64,000 nucleotides of DNA from Plasmodiophora brassicae (Eukaryota; Endomyxa; Phytomyxea; Plasmodiophorida; Plasmodiophoridae). Position numbers and translations under genes: made by a program. Shown here one piece after another: positions 11,401 to 22,454 of this stretch. Where the stretch lies: assembly GCA_039704465.1 (NCBI GenBank), contig JASFAU010000020.1, positions 587,007 to 651,006 on the forward strand, written 5' to 3'. Under the pieces are notes generated by a model. It did not search any database and was not told the origin of the DNA. It worked only from the letters and a program-made list of their open reading frames with translations. Position 1 is the stretch's first letter. The number at the start of each line of letters is the position of its first letter.

Positions 11401-14400
11401 CAATTCAGCAGCCCGGCTGGCATCACCATCGATGCCACCGGCGCGACCCTGTACGTCGCCGACCAGGGCAACCATCGCATTCGCGCCATCTCGACGTCGA
11501 CCGGGCTGGTGACGACGATCGCTGGGAACGGGATCCAGGGGTTCCTCGACGGCCCCGGCCTGCAGGCGCGATTCAATTCGCCCGACCTGCTGGCGCTGGA
11601 CGCGTCCGGCAACCTGTACGTCGCCGGCAACCTGGACCAGCGCGTGCGCGTCCTGCAGGCGTCGTCGTCGTGGTACGTAACGACCTGGGCGGGGACGTCG
11701 ACGTCCGGGTTCCAGGACGGCGCGCCCTTGTCGTCCACCTGGAACCGACCCGTCGGCATTGCCCTGAACGGGACCGACGCCGTCTTCGTCGGCGATTATC
11801 TGTACGTGGGTGGCACATTGCGCACCGTCGCCTACTCGGGGTTCCCTGATCCGATGGCCGGCCAGCAACCACTGCGTCCGCAAGATCACGATAACGTCAC
11901 CGTCGTCGACGACGATCGAGCCCGGCCCGATATCGACCTACTCGGGGATCGGCACGGCGGCGTTCCAGGACGGGTCGGGCGACAACGCGGCGTTCAACGC
12001 GCCCCGGGGCCTGGCCTTCGACTCGTCCGGGAACCTGTTCGTCTCCGACTCGTACAACCAGCGGATCCGGAAAATCGCCCCGAACGGGACCGTGACGACG
12101 TTCGCGGGCACCGGCTCGGGCGGGTTCGTCGACGGGCAGGGCACCGGCGCCAGCTTCAACACGCCGGCGCAGATCGTCGTCGACGCGAGCGACAACCTCT
12201 ACGTCATGGACTGGTACAACCACGCCGTGCGGAAGATCACGCCGTCGGGCGTGGTGTCGACGTTGGCGGGCGCCTATGGCGGTTCCGGGTACGCCGACGG
12301 CACCGGCAGGAACGCTCTGTTCAACCAGCCGTACGCGGCCTGCATCGACGGCAGCGGGAACATTTACCTCACCGAGTGGGGCAATAACCGCATCCGGAAG
12401 GTGACGTCGGCTGGCGTGGTCACCACCGTAAGTTGGTGCCCTGCATCACGCTGTCGTCGATCGTGCTGACAGGTGGGCGTTCTGTCTGCAGGTTGCAGGA
12501 AGCGGGAGCGCCGCGTTCGCCGACGGGGTGGGCACGGCCGCCAGTTTCAACGCGCCCGGTGGCATCGCCGTCGACCCCAGCAGCGGCACGCTGTACGTCG
12601 CCGACCAGTACAACCATCGCATCCGGATGATAACGACGGCGGGCGTGGTCACGACGATCAGCGGGACGGGGACGGGCGCGTTCCTCGACGGGGCGGCCGC
12701 GACGGCCGCGTTCAACCTGCCGACGCACCTGACCATGGACCGCCTCGGGAACTTGTTCGTGTCCGACAGATCGAACTATCGTATTCGCATGCTGCAGGCG
12801 TCGACCTGGTACGTCACGACGTGGGCGGGCTATGGCAGTTCGACGTTCCAGGATGGAGCGCCGACGTCGGCCGGCATGAACGAAGCGCTGGGACTTTGCA
12901 CGAGCGGCACCAGCCTATTCTTCGTCGACCAATAGTACGTGGCACCCACCTGGCCGTCCCATGTCTCGTGCCCCACTAAACGGACCGATGAACGTCAGCA
13001 ATAATCGCGTTCGTCAAATGCAGGTCATTCAAGCGCCGACCTCAACCAAGACGACGCGACATGCCACAAGGCGACCAACCACGAGGCGCCGGACGACGTC
13101 GAGGCGACCATCGACACGGAGGCCGACGACACGACGACCCACCACAAGGCATCCAACGACAAGGCGTCCCACTACGAGACGTCGGACCAGTAGACGACCA
13201 ACAACGGGACGTCCGACAACGAAGCGTCCGACAACGCGGCATCCAACCACGAGACGGCCCACAACAAGGCGCCCAACTACGAGGCGACCTACTACAAGAG
13301 GTCGGACCACTCGACGACCAACAACCGGACGGCCGACAACGAGGCGTCCTACAACGCGACATCCAACCACGAGACGGCCCACCACAAGGCACCCAACCAC
13401 CAGGCGTCCCACTACGAGACGTCGGACCAGTAGACGACCAACAACGGGACGCCCGACAACGAAGCGTCCGACAACGCGGCATCCAACCACGAGACGACCC
13501 ACAACAAGGCGCCCAACTACGAGGCGACCTACTACGAGAGGTCGGACCACTCGACGACCAACAACCGGACGGCCGACTACGAAGCTTCCTACAACGCGAC
13601 ATCCAACCACGAGACGGCCCACCACAAGACGACCCACGACAAGACGAACCACGTCAAGACGTCCAACTACAAGGCGTCGTACTACGAGACGTCCGACCAC
13701 AAGAGGGCCAACAACACGTCATCCGACGACGAAACACCGGACCACTAGACGACCAACAACCGGACGCCCGGCCACGAGACGTCCGACAACGCGTTATCCA
13801 ACCACAAGACGACGCACAACAAGGCACCCAACGACAAGGCGCCCCACTACAAGACGTCGGACCAATGGACGACCAACAACCGGTCGGCCGACTACGAAGC
13901 GTCCTACAACGCGACATCCAACCACGAGACGGCCTACGACAAGGCGCCCAACTACGACGCGACCTACTGCGAGACTTGCGACCACAAAAGGGCCAACAAC
14001 AGGCCGGCCGACGACACGTCATCCGACGACGAAACACCACACCGCGAGGCATTCCAGTACGGAACACCCGACTACGAGGCGCCGCACGACAAAGCGCCAG
14101 AGTACCAGGCGCCGCTCATCGAGACGTGTCACAACCAGGCAATCTCCCACGGGTCATCCCACGACGCGACATCCGACAGCCGGACGCCCGATAACGACAC
14201 ACCCAACAACGCGACAACCGACAACGGAGCACCTAGCAACACGACACCCAACAAGTCGTCCGACAACAACGAGGCACGCGACAACGAAACGGCGAACAAT
14301 TACGAGACGCCCTACAAGCAGAAAGACGTCGACAGCAATGAGCGTATCCACGAGACGGCCAACCACGAGACAGCGTTCGACTTATCACCGGCGGTCAGCA

Positions 14401-17400
14401 ACGAAACGCCAGACAACGGGGACGCACATAGGCTCTACGAGACGCCTCACCACGAAGCGACTTACATTGGACAGGACAACGACAAAACGACGTGCGACGT
14501 CAAGGCGAACAGCAACGTCAAGGCGGCCGACAGCCAGACAGGCGCCCATGACCCAAACCCACAGACGCACGACGACGACGTCTCGCAAGACGACCATCAG
14601 GAAACAGTCCACACGGGTACCCCATCGCACGACAACGAACAAGGCATCACCATCGCATTCGGTGAGGCCGATAAGCACGAGGAACGTGCCCAGCGACCCA
14701 ACCACGCCGTCACATGCCACCAGAACGTCCAGGCCACGAGGGACGCAGCAAGCGACGACGACATCGTACAGAGCGGTCGACAGGAGCCCAGCTGGCCGTC
14801 CGACAACAACAACCGCACCGGCGACGTCCCCGTTCTGGGTTCGTCTGCAATCGCCGTCGGCGATGAACCCTGCCGCCTCCCTGGTGCTGTACGCGACGAT
14901 CCCATCCGGCATCGATCGTCGCCTGCTGACAACGACGTGGTCCTGCGACACGCTGGACGTGTCGATCGCGTCCGGTAACGTGCTGACGCCGCCAACGAAC
15001 ACGCTGACGCTCGTCCTGGCACCGAACACCCTGCGGTACGCGACGACGTACCGGTTCACGATCACGGTCACCGTCCCAGGCAGTCGTAGCATGACGGCAA
15101 CGGCCTCGACGACGTGGACGATCGCAGCGGTGCCGACCGGGGGCACCCTGAACGTCACCTGGGCGGGTACCGCCACCGAGCTGTCGACCGTGTTCAACGT
15201 CAGCACCGGGGGATGGGATAACCCCGGCGACCCCGGCCGCCTGACGTACGCGTTCTCGTACATGTTCGTCGGGGACGCATACTCCAGCGCCGAGTACGCC
15301 ATCGTGGCGACCGACCCGACGTCAACGTCGGTGCGGACGACGTTGCCGGCGGGGAGCCCCGTCAGGGTCCTCGCTCGGGCCATCGTCGCCGGATGCGGTG
15401 TTCGTTCCGCCCCGACCTGGACGGATGTCGTCGTGCATCGCGGCACGTCGACTGGGGCGGTGCTGACGGGCGTGATCGCCTCTGCAACGAGCGTCGACGC
15501 GCCGGTACAAGTCACGATGAACCGCCTGCAAACGGCCACGCTGGTCCTGAACGCGCTGGCCAACTCAACGACGAATCAGAGCTCGTCGACGACGCTCGTC
15601 GTTGCCGCGCGATCAGCGCTCATCTCTGCGTTCGTTTCCACGTGCTCGAACACGACGTCTGCTGTCAGCGCCGACGATCTCGCCGCCCTGCTTGGGACGC
15701 TGACCGCCCAACCGCACCAGCTGTCAGCCAACGCCACGCGTCAGGTGCTGACCTTCGCCAGCAGGCTGGTCCAGCAATCGTTGCTGTCGACGTCTGGGGA
15801 GACGAGCGCATCCTCCACATCGTTGACGATGCAGGGGCTGACGGCCCTGGCCGGGTCGGTCTCGTCAGCGATCACCGCCGGTCGCCTGCAGAACGCGTCG
15901 TCACTCTCTGCCGCCCCACTCCACCACGCCGTCGTCGATCTGATCGCCTCGGCGCAAGTCGCCAGGGTGCCACCGTGTCAGCCGGTCGCGACGATCGCCA
16001 CGAGCAACTTCGTGTCCGAGGCCTGGGCCCTGGATGGCCTGGCCCACGCGAACGGTACCTGCAACGTCGCTCAACGAGCGCCCGTCGTTCTCCCTGCCGA
16101 TTTCTGGTCGGCCACGAACACGAGCGGCAACGTCGGCGTGCAGGTCACGTCGTGGGCCAGCAACCCCCAGACGACGCCCTTGGTGGACGCCGCATCGCCG
16201 GTCACGACCGTTCGGGCGTATCGCGTCGACCAGGTGCCGGGCGTGTCGCCACCCGAGCCCATCACTGTGCGCAACCTGTCATCAGCGTCGCCAATCAACG
16301 TGACGTTGCAGCAGACGTCGGGCGCCCAGCCCGGTCGTCGCCCTGCCTGCGTCACGTTCAACACCGTTCAGCAGAACTGGACCACGTCCGGCTGCGCGAC
16401 GGTTCCCACGTCGTCGTCGTCGGGCGATAACGTGTCGATCACGTGCGCCTGCACCCACCTGACCGATTTCGCCCTGGTCACATACATGGAACAACAGCAG
16501 CAGCAACCCGATCCTGGATGCGGGGCCACGTCCTGCAGTACCGCTGCCGACCGAAGGGCCCTGGAAGTCGTGCTCAGTGACGCGAACGCCATCCATCGCG
16601 CGTTCCTGGGCCTGTACCTGACGACCGCCTTCGTTGCCATTGTGCTCATCGTCCGGGCCAGGTACCACGTCACGAAAGTTCACGCCCGCCGGTCCGTGTA
16701 CGTTCTGCTCTGCCTCTCCATCGTGGTCTGTGCGGTTCGCGCCGCGATCTGCGCTGTGCACCTGGCGCCCGACACGGCCGTCATCACGCTCGCCGTTCTG
16801 TCCGTCCTGCCGTCCATGTGCGAGTTCTTCCTGCTGTCCTACTTCATCCTGATGCTGTGGTCGATCGGCGACCGCATGAAGAGGATGTCGACGAACGCGC
16901 CGTCGGGTGTGCTCAGCGGGTTCGCCAGGCCGTACGCCGTCGGGAACGTGTTGATCGCGGTCGGCGTCCCGTTTCTCGTCGTTGGCGGCGCTGCTCTGCG
17001 TCCAGCACAAACGGTGGTTTTCGGCACGACCCCATTGTACATGGCCATGTTCGATGCGGCTTCCGTTCTGGTCGCCGCCGTCTGCCTCCTGTGCGGGTGC
17101 TACTTCCTGTACACGAGTCGGTCCATGCTGAAGACGTTGGTGGACGCTGCCGTTTCCATCGGACGGCATCAGCAGGGGCACGCCCAGTCGTACAGGAACG
17201 TCGGGCGATTCGTCTTCACCGTCTGCGCGCTGTTCTCCGCCTGCCTGTGCGCGGAGAGCGTCCTCTGGCTGATGTCGATCGTCGCCCCGCACACCTACAT
17301 GGCCGGGTTCTCCGGGTTCTACTCCCTGTTCCTCGCCTGCGACCTGCTCTGCATTCTCCTGGTGGCCTCCTTCTGCTACAGGACCGTGTCGACGGCCGCG

Positions 17401-18090
17401 CAGGCCAGCTCGGGCGCCGCCGCCAACCGTTCCACCGTTGTCGACGTCGCAGCGACTCGGAAGCGATGGTACCTCGGCGCGACGTCGCAGTCGACATCGC
17501 AGAAAGCCTTGAAGAGCGGTCGCGATCCAAAGACGAATGGCCTGGCGCCGTCGCATCGTCCAAAGCAGAGTTCCGCGTCGATAACCATCGCGCTTGGTAC
17601 GGCATCGTCGGGCGAATTCGCCCCTATTGCTGTCGAAGCGAGGCATCGCAACGGTTCAGCCAGCAAGATCGGGTCCCTGGCGCCCGACACGTTTACCCTT
17701 GAGGCCGACGTGGCGGAGAGCATCCTGGAATCCTCATGGGAACATGTCGTTCGGCGCGTTCGGCGGTCACCGAATCCGCCATGCGCGGCGGCGGCCCCTG
17801 ACGGGCGTCCTCAACAAGAATCGGATTTCGTCAAGCACCTGGTTAGAACGGTCAGGGAGCGCGTCCAGCATCAGCAACTGTGGCTGGCGAACCCGACGAT
17901 CGGTCGCGATCCGCAGCAGGTCGTGCGCGATGTGACAGCGCAGCTGATGTTGCAGATGGCCCCAGAGCGCACATCGCTGGACAACATCCACAACCAGGCC
18001 CAGCTTGTACAGAGGATCGATGCGATTATCCGCGAACTGGTCGCATGCAACCCGGCCGAATCGGAACAATGTGCTGAATATAGGTCATAA
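8452..18090 (+). CDS. NHL propeller-REJ-GPS-7TM adhesion-type receptor
   Basis: Eight exons: 8452-8884, 8951-9566, 9619-10174, 10237-10679, 10740-11801, 11866-12427, 12492-12934, 12999-18090. They sum to 9207 nt, 3068 residues. A signal peptide (MPTHIAFWNVVLVTLAG...) is followed by 24 NHL repeats in four six-blade blocks (residues about 27-1370), an Arg/Pro/Thr stalk (about 1383-1976), a REJ-like region, a GPS motif (CACTHLT near nt 16,450, residue about 2520), seven hydrophobic helices (about 2570-2840) and a long tail. Everything from the stalk on parallels the upstream LRR receptor almost segment by segment, so the two are paralogues with different heads. The start is the first ATG before a hydrophobic leader. 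Each intron falls at the same point of the propeller repeat and restores the VTTVAG or D-x-N-H-R-I-R consensus. Ligand and signalling partner are unknown. Confidence 0.88.
8530..12934 (+). repeat. Four tandem six-blade NHL modules, about 1.1 kb each
   Basis: The NHL region repeats with a period of about 345 codons plus introns: modules at about 8530-9566, 9660-10679, 10830-11801 and 11920-12934. Blades within a module carry an ordered signature: STYAG, STFAG, STLAG, TTVAG, TTIAG, then YVTTWAG. The same order recurs in all four. NHL propellers usually have six blades, so each module probably folds as one closed propeller. Conservation of blade order shows whole-propeller duplication rather than single-blade expansion. 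Introns recur at equivalent sites: three modules are split after the fourth T-T and all four end in a phase-2 intron. Confidence 0.85.
13030..14810 (+). repeat. Coding minisatellite with higher-order repeats, stalk of the NHL receptor
   Basis: This is the same five-residue R-P-T-T-R type unit as in the LRR receptor, but longer and organised into near-identical higher-order blocks of about 240 nt (for example 13,150-13,390 and 13,390-13,630). That indicates recent homogenisation by unequal exchange. After about 14,100 the units decay into looser Thr/Arg-rich sequence. Confidence 0.88.
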
Positions 18091-18095
18091 ACGGT

Positions 18096-18524
18096 CTAGT
18101 ATTTAGCTTCGTCGGCGAGCCTGGGCGGTGGGACGTCCTCGGCTGTGAGATGGGCGTAGTATTCCTTGTCGGCGACAATCTTTTTCAGGGCATCGCGCTC
18201 CTTCAACAGGATACGGTACCCGTTCTTCAGCGTGATCAGGACGTTCATGGCGAGCTCCTTATTGTCGCCGAAGCGAACCTTATCCTCCTGGGTCCATTCA
18301 TTGAACGGGACTTTCAGCTGCGCCTGGAACGCCGCCATCTTCTCCCGGTTCATCTTCATTTCCTGTTCCACCGACCACAGGTGCATCTCGTTCAGCTTCT
18401 GCGGCGACCACGACAGCGATCGGCGCGCGACCCCTGTTCTGTAGCCTGGGCTGACCGCAAGGCGCTGTTGCCCGATGGACTTCCTAGCCCATGCTACCAC
18501 CGACGCACGCAACGACGACGCCAT
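18096..18524 (-). CDS. Small mitochondrial-type protein, possibly COX IV-like
   Basis: An uninterrupted 142-codon frame on the minus strand. The N-terminus (about residues 1-38) is rich in Arg, Ser and Ala and lacks acidic residues, as in a mitochondrial presequence. The remainder is helical and charged. A short Q-L-K-x-P-x-x-x-W-T-x-E-x-K stretch near residue 68 recalls the matrix part of cytochrome c oxidase subunit IV, but no membrane helix follows, so that label is only a guess. It ends tail to tail with the NHL receptor, only 5 nt separating the two stop codons, so their 3' UTRs must overlap. Confidence 0.65.
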   Translation of the reverse strand: MASSLRASVVAWARKSIGQQRLAVSPGYRTGVARRSLSWSPQKLNEMHLWSVEQEMKMNREKMAAFQAQLKVPFNEWTQEDKVRFGDNKELAMNVLITLKNGYRILLKERDALKKIVADKEYYAHLTAEDVPPPRLADEAKY

Positions 18525-18823
18525 CTTCGCAACCAGCCGATCGCCATGCGCCTATGTTTAGCGTTGCGCCGCGCCCGTTGAACATCATCGTACCCCTCTC
18601 TCGTACTACTGGCGCCGAGCTTCTTACGAGACGACGCGTTCCGACATAAGCGACGTCGACGGTTGTTGGTGCCGCCCGCGAGAGGAACCAAAGCGCGTAA
18701 AGTTTGGCACAAACGCAGGCGAATTTTATCCGCCCATCTCAGGACAAGTACGAGTCAGCATTCATTCGAATACCATTGTCCATCGTGGCCCACAGGAGAC
18801 TGTGCAACGCGGGTCCGCTGGGC

Positions 18824-20551
18824 CTAGCTGACGGCTTCGACGCGGTTGAAGACGGCCGATGTGAGCTTGTGGTCGCCGGAATCGGCATCGATGCCCCAGA
18901 TGGACACGCCTTTCAGGCCCAGCGAGAACGCGTAATCGATCTTGGCGACCAACGTCTTCGCATCATCATACGCGACAAACCTATATACCATCGTCAGTCA
19001 ACCGCGATCACGCCTCGCAGCGTCGACAGCGCCGAATCGTACTGGTCGGCGTCGTAGGTGAAGTATTCGCACTGCTGGACGGTGTCCAGCTGGACGACCG
19101 GCTGCTTCTTCGAAACGATGTCGTGGATCTCGAAGTAGGCCAGGTACCCGGGCTGTCTGGTGCACCCGGCGTTCGCCTCCTTCTGCGCGCCTGTATACGC
19201 GGGAGCATTCATCGCGGGCCCTGCGGCGCCGACACAGTTTCAGGATCAGTTGCCCCGATAGACGGGCCGTCCCCGCCGACCTGCTTGACCGGTCGGGACA
19301 GGCGTCTTCAGCGCGTAGGCGATGCCCCAGAACGACAGGCCCAGGTTGAACTTGCCGGGACCGTGCCCGGTGGAATTCGCCTGATCCAGGAAATACGCAA
19401 TGGCAGCCGCCTGGGAATCGCCGTTCTTGTCCGCGTTGTGCAGAGCGGCGGAGCACCCCGTGTAGGGCTGCCATGTCCCCAGTACCTGCAGGGGGCGCCA
19501 CCGTCATACGAATGATACGCATCGTCGGGCAGCAGTGCCCTGAACCGACGTTGTATCCCAGGATGTTGATCCAGTCGACGTAGGCGACCATCTCGGGCAC
19601 CCGATAGTTCTTGCCCCAGCCAGGGCCACCCGGAACAATGGTGGACAGGACCAGGCGCGATTGCCCATCGGACAGCACCTCGCTGTCGATCGCCTCGCGC
19701 ATGGCCCTCATCAATGCGGCGAACGATTCGGGATCGTTGGTGCTCCCTCCACGCGACGTGTCCCCGGGGAACTCCCAATCGAAATCTGGGGACGCAGGGC
19801 ATCAGCAAACATCCTGGGACCCTTCACCCGACGAGCAACGTACCCAGGCCGTCGAATCCGTACCTGCGCGCGAACTCCACCGTTGCCTTGGCGAACGTCT
19901 GGCGGCGAGAGGCGTCAGCAGACATCTGCGACATTGGCGCCACGCTCTGTCGACAATACGAGACTTCATCAGACATTGGTTCAGGCGCCGTCGACGGCCA
20001 GCGCGATTACAGGGATGTCGCCACCAACGGACAGCATGGTGGTCAGCAACGGGTGCGACCTCTTCAGCGCGTTGAACGCCCTGTAGTTGTTCGCCTCCGC
20101 CTCGCTGGGGTCCTCGAGCACCCAGGTCGTCAGGCTGACCGGCGGCGAGAACGAGTAGATCAGGTGCGTGTACAGGTGGGCCTGGACCGTCTCGGGGGTC
20201 AGCTGGGGCACCGACGTGCAGTTCCCCGAGCTGATCGTCTGGCGCGCACAGCCCCTGTGAGCACACACGCGACGCGGATGGCGCGTTCGCGATCCTTACT
20301 GGGTAGTAGTACCCGATCATGCGGTTGTCGGTCGCGAACTTGGTCGGGTAGGCGGCACCTGCCCCACCCGCGGGCGCCGACGGGCGCGCGCCGAACGCCG
20401 CGCCAATCTGCTTGGCGTACGCGGCGCACAACGCGATCGCCACAATGACGATGACGAAGGCGGCCGCGGCGCCGTGCGTCGCGCAGCGCTGACGGCGACG
20501 CTCGCGAAGGTACTCGTCGACGCCGCCGCTGAAATCGTCGTGCTGCAGCAT
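18824..20551 (-). CDS. GH18 chitinase-like protein, type II membrane-anchored
   Basis: Seven minus-strand exons: 20551-20300, 20238-20011, 19946-19844, 19785-19550, 19485-19290, 19220-19043, 18980-18824. They sum to 1350 nt, 449 residues. Residues about 27-47 form one hydrophobic segment after an Arg-rich stretch, so it is probably a signal anchor with the enzyme outside or in the lumen. GH18 landmarks appear in order: a YYYP first strand, a SVGG turn, then DGLDFDWE (the DxxDxDxE catalytic motif, with the acid Glu present) formed across intron 19843-19786, an INILGYN strand and a GVSIWGID C-terminal strand. GH18 enzymes cut beta-1,4-N-acetylglucosamine polymers. Here it may digest food or remodel the cell's own cover. 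Confidence 0.88.
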
Positions 20552-20752
20552 TGGGGCTCCTACCCACAGTTACCAGAGTGACGACAAACTCGGACGATAA
20601 CAAGTTCGGCGGAACTGAAGGCACCCTCACTGGAGATTCCCTCCGAAACGACCCGCGCAGTTTCCGAAACACTGCGCCGCGAGCTACTTACTTCATACGC
20701 GGCACACACCAACTGCTCGCCGCAGACGTTATAGGAACGGGGAGCGATCGGT

Positions 20753-22294
20753 TTACGGATGAGGAGCGTCGGACGGGGCCAGACTGATGCCGACGCTGGC
20801 CAGAGCATCGACGATCCAGCCGGGGACGGCTCTGCGATCCAGGCTGGCGCCGTTGCGGGTGCGTCGTTCGGTGAAGTACCGCGACATGAACTGGCGAACG
20901 AACTCGGGGAACCGGCGCTGGGTGATGCTGTCGCGCATGTCGCGCATGAGACGCATGTGGAACGCGATGTTGTGCACGCTGACCAGCTGGCAGGCGCCGT
21001 GCTCGCCCAGCGCGAACATCATGCGGATGTGACTTCGCGTGTAGTCTCGACACGTACTGCAATTGCAGTCCTCCTCGATCGGCGAGTAGTCGTGTTCGAA
21101 GGACGCCCGTTTCAGATGCAGCGTGCCCCGGCGCGTCAACGCGTTACCCATCCTCTACAACGAACGCAAGGTTATTGGTCGCGGCATTGCACACGTCATT
21201 GCTGTGAAACCAACCGCGGTGCGTGTGGGAAACACTGAACAGCCACAACAGCAGCAACAATCAGTTCATGCTGTCGCCAACACTGAACCATGGACATACC
21301 GCAATCAAACATGTCAACGCCAAGGGCGACGCAGACGACCAGGTCTTCCGGGAACCCGACACCCATGCAGTAGCGAGGCTTTTCTTCGGGGAGGAGATCG
21401 GTGCACAGGCTGACGCTACAAGCGGGCCGTTCAGCACGTCAAGCCTGCCGGTACAGACGCAAAGCTACCATCTCCAGAATTCGTCTTTGCTTTCGCCACC
21501 GGATAGACCGCCGATGGCATACCCCGGGCAGTTGCGCTTGACCATCTCCTCAACGCATATGCGTCGCAGGTCGTGGTCCAGCCCGCCCTGGACGATGGCG
21601 AACAGGTTCTGGTCCTGACGTCGCTCGTGCGCTGCCAGGCACCGATCCAGCCACCGAATCGATCTCCACATGGCCTCCTCGACCCTGCACATCGTCGTTA
21701 GCATGGCGCCTCATCGCGACCAACCATGGGTGGCACCTCGGTCCAGTTGTGGTGGATGAAACGACATCGTCGAGTTGCATCATGATGTCGCTGCCGATGG
21801 CATTCTGCATGGCAATGGAATCCTCGGGCCGTAGGACGAGTTCCGTGGCGTTATCACGATGCGACACGAACGTCACGCCTTGCTCAGTTACATTCATGAG
21901 CTTGGCGAGCGACACCATCTGAAATCCGCCAGAATCCGTTAGGATCGCCCTCGGCCACCGCATGAATTTGTGTAGGCCGCCGTACGTGTTCTTCATACGT
22001 TCCAGGCCCGGCTGCAACGCCAGGTGGTAAGTGTTCCCCAGGATAATCTGACAGTCCAGCTCAGCCAGCTGCGACGTCGTCAGACCTAGTGCCGCACAAA
22101 TGGAATAATGAGACGGCGCGCGAACCGGGGCGACACGAGCCACGACACGCACCTTTCATGACGCCAGACGTCGCAACCGGCATGAACATGGGCGTCGGCG
22201 CATTCGCCAGATGCGGCAAGGTCATGCGCGACACGCGCGCCTTGGTCGTTGGGCATTTGGCGTCAATGGTAAACCGCAGCGGCCACGGCTGCAT
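20753..22294 (-). CDS. QTRT1: Queuine tRNA-ribosyltransferase catalytic subunit
   Basis: Six exons: 22294-22153, 22085-21737, 21684-21469, 21409-21300, 21234-21215, 21154-20753. They give 1239 nt, 412 residues, the usual length of the eukaryotic catalytic subunit. It exchanges guanine for queuine at the tRNA wobble base. Visible landmarks: [28 protein letters not shown] (an active-site Asp), GGLSGGE, the DMFDC nucleophile region, VFPTRTAR, and the zinc site C-x-C-x2-C with a following His. The fifth exon is only 20 nt and encodes the FPTRTA loop. The gene faces QTRT2 across 160 bp. Confidence 0.93.
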
Positions 22295-22454
22295 CGTCCT
22301 TGGAGGTGTCGTCGTCGTCGTCGTCGTCGCGCAGTGTCGCCGCGCGCGCCACGGACTCCGCAGCAGTCTGCGACAGACTCTGTTCGACTGTGCCACGGAG
22401 TCCGCCACGGACTTGGGCCTCTCCGCTATTTCTGTTCCTGCACATTCTGCCCCG
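22295..22454. promoter_or_regulatory. Shared divergent promoter, QTRT1/QTRT2
   Basis: The two start codons lie 160 bp apart on opposite strands, so this stretch must serve both genes. It contains a GTC run (about 22,308-22,329) and is open in several frames, but no family match starts before ATG 22455 on the plus strand. Co-regulation of the two subunits of one heterodimer would be the expected outcome. Confidence 0.6.

Noticed and set aside
13029..13700. 223-codon minus-strand ORF in the NHL-receptor stalk
   Set aside because: Same antisense effect of the coding minisatellite.
22089..22454. N-terminal extension of the QTRT2 frame
   Set aside because: It overlaps the QTRT1 first exon antisense and has no TGT features. 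The family match begins after ATG 22455.
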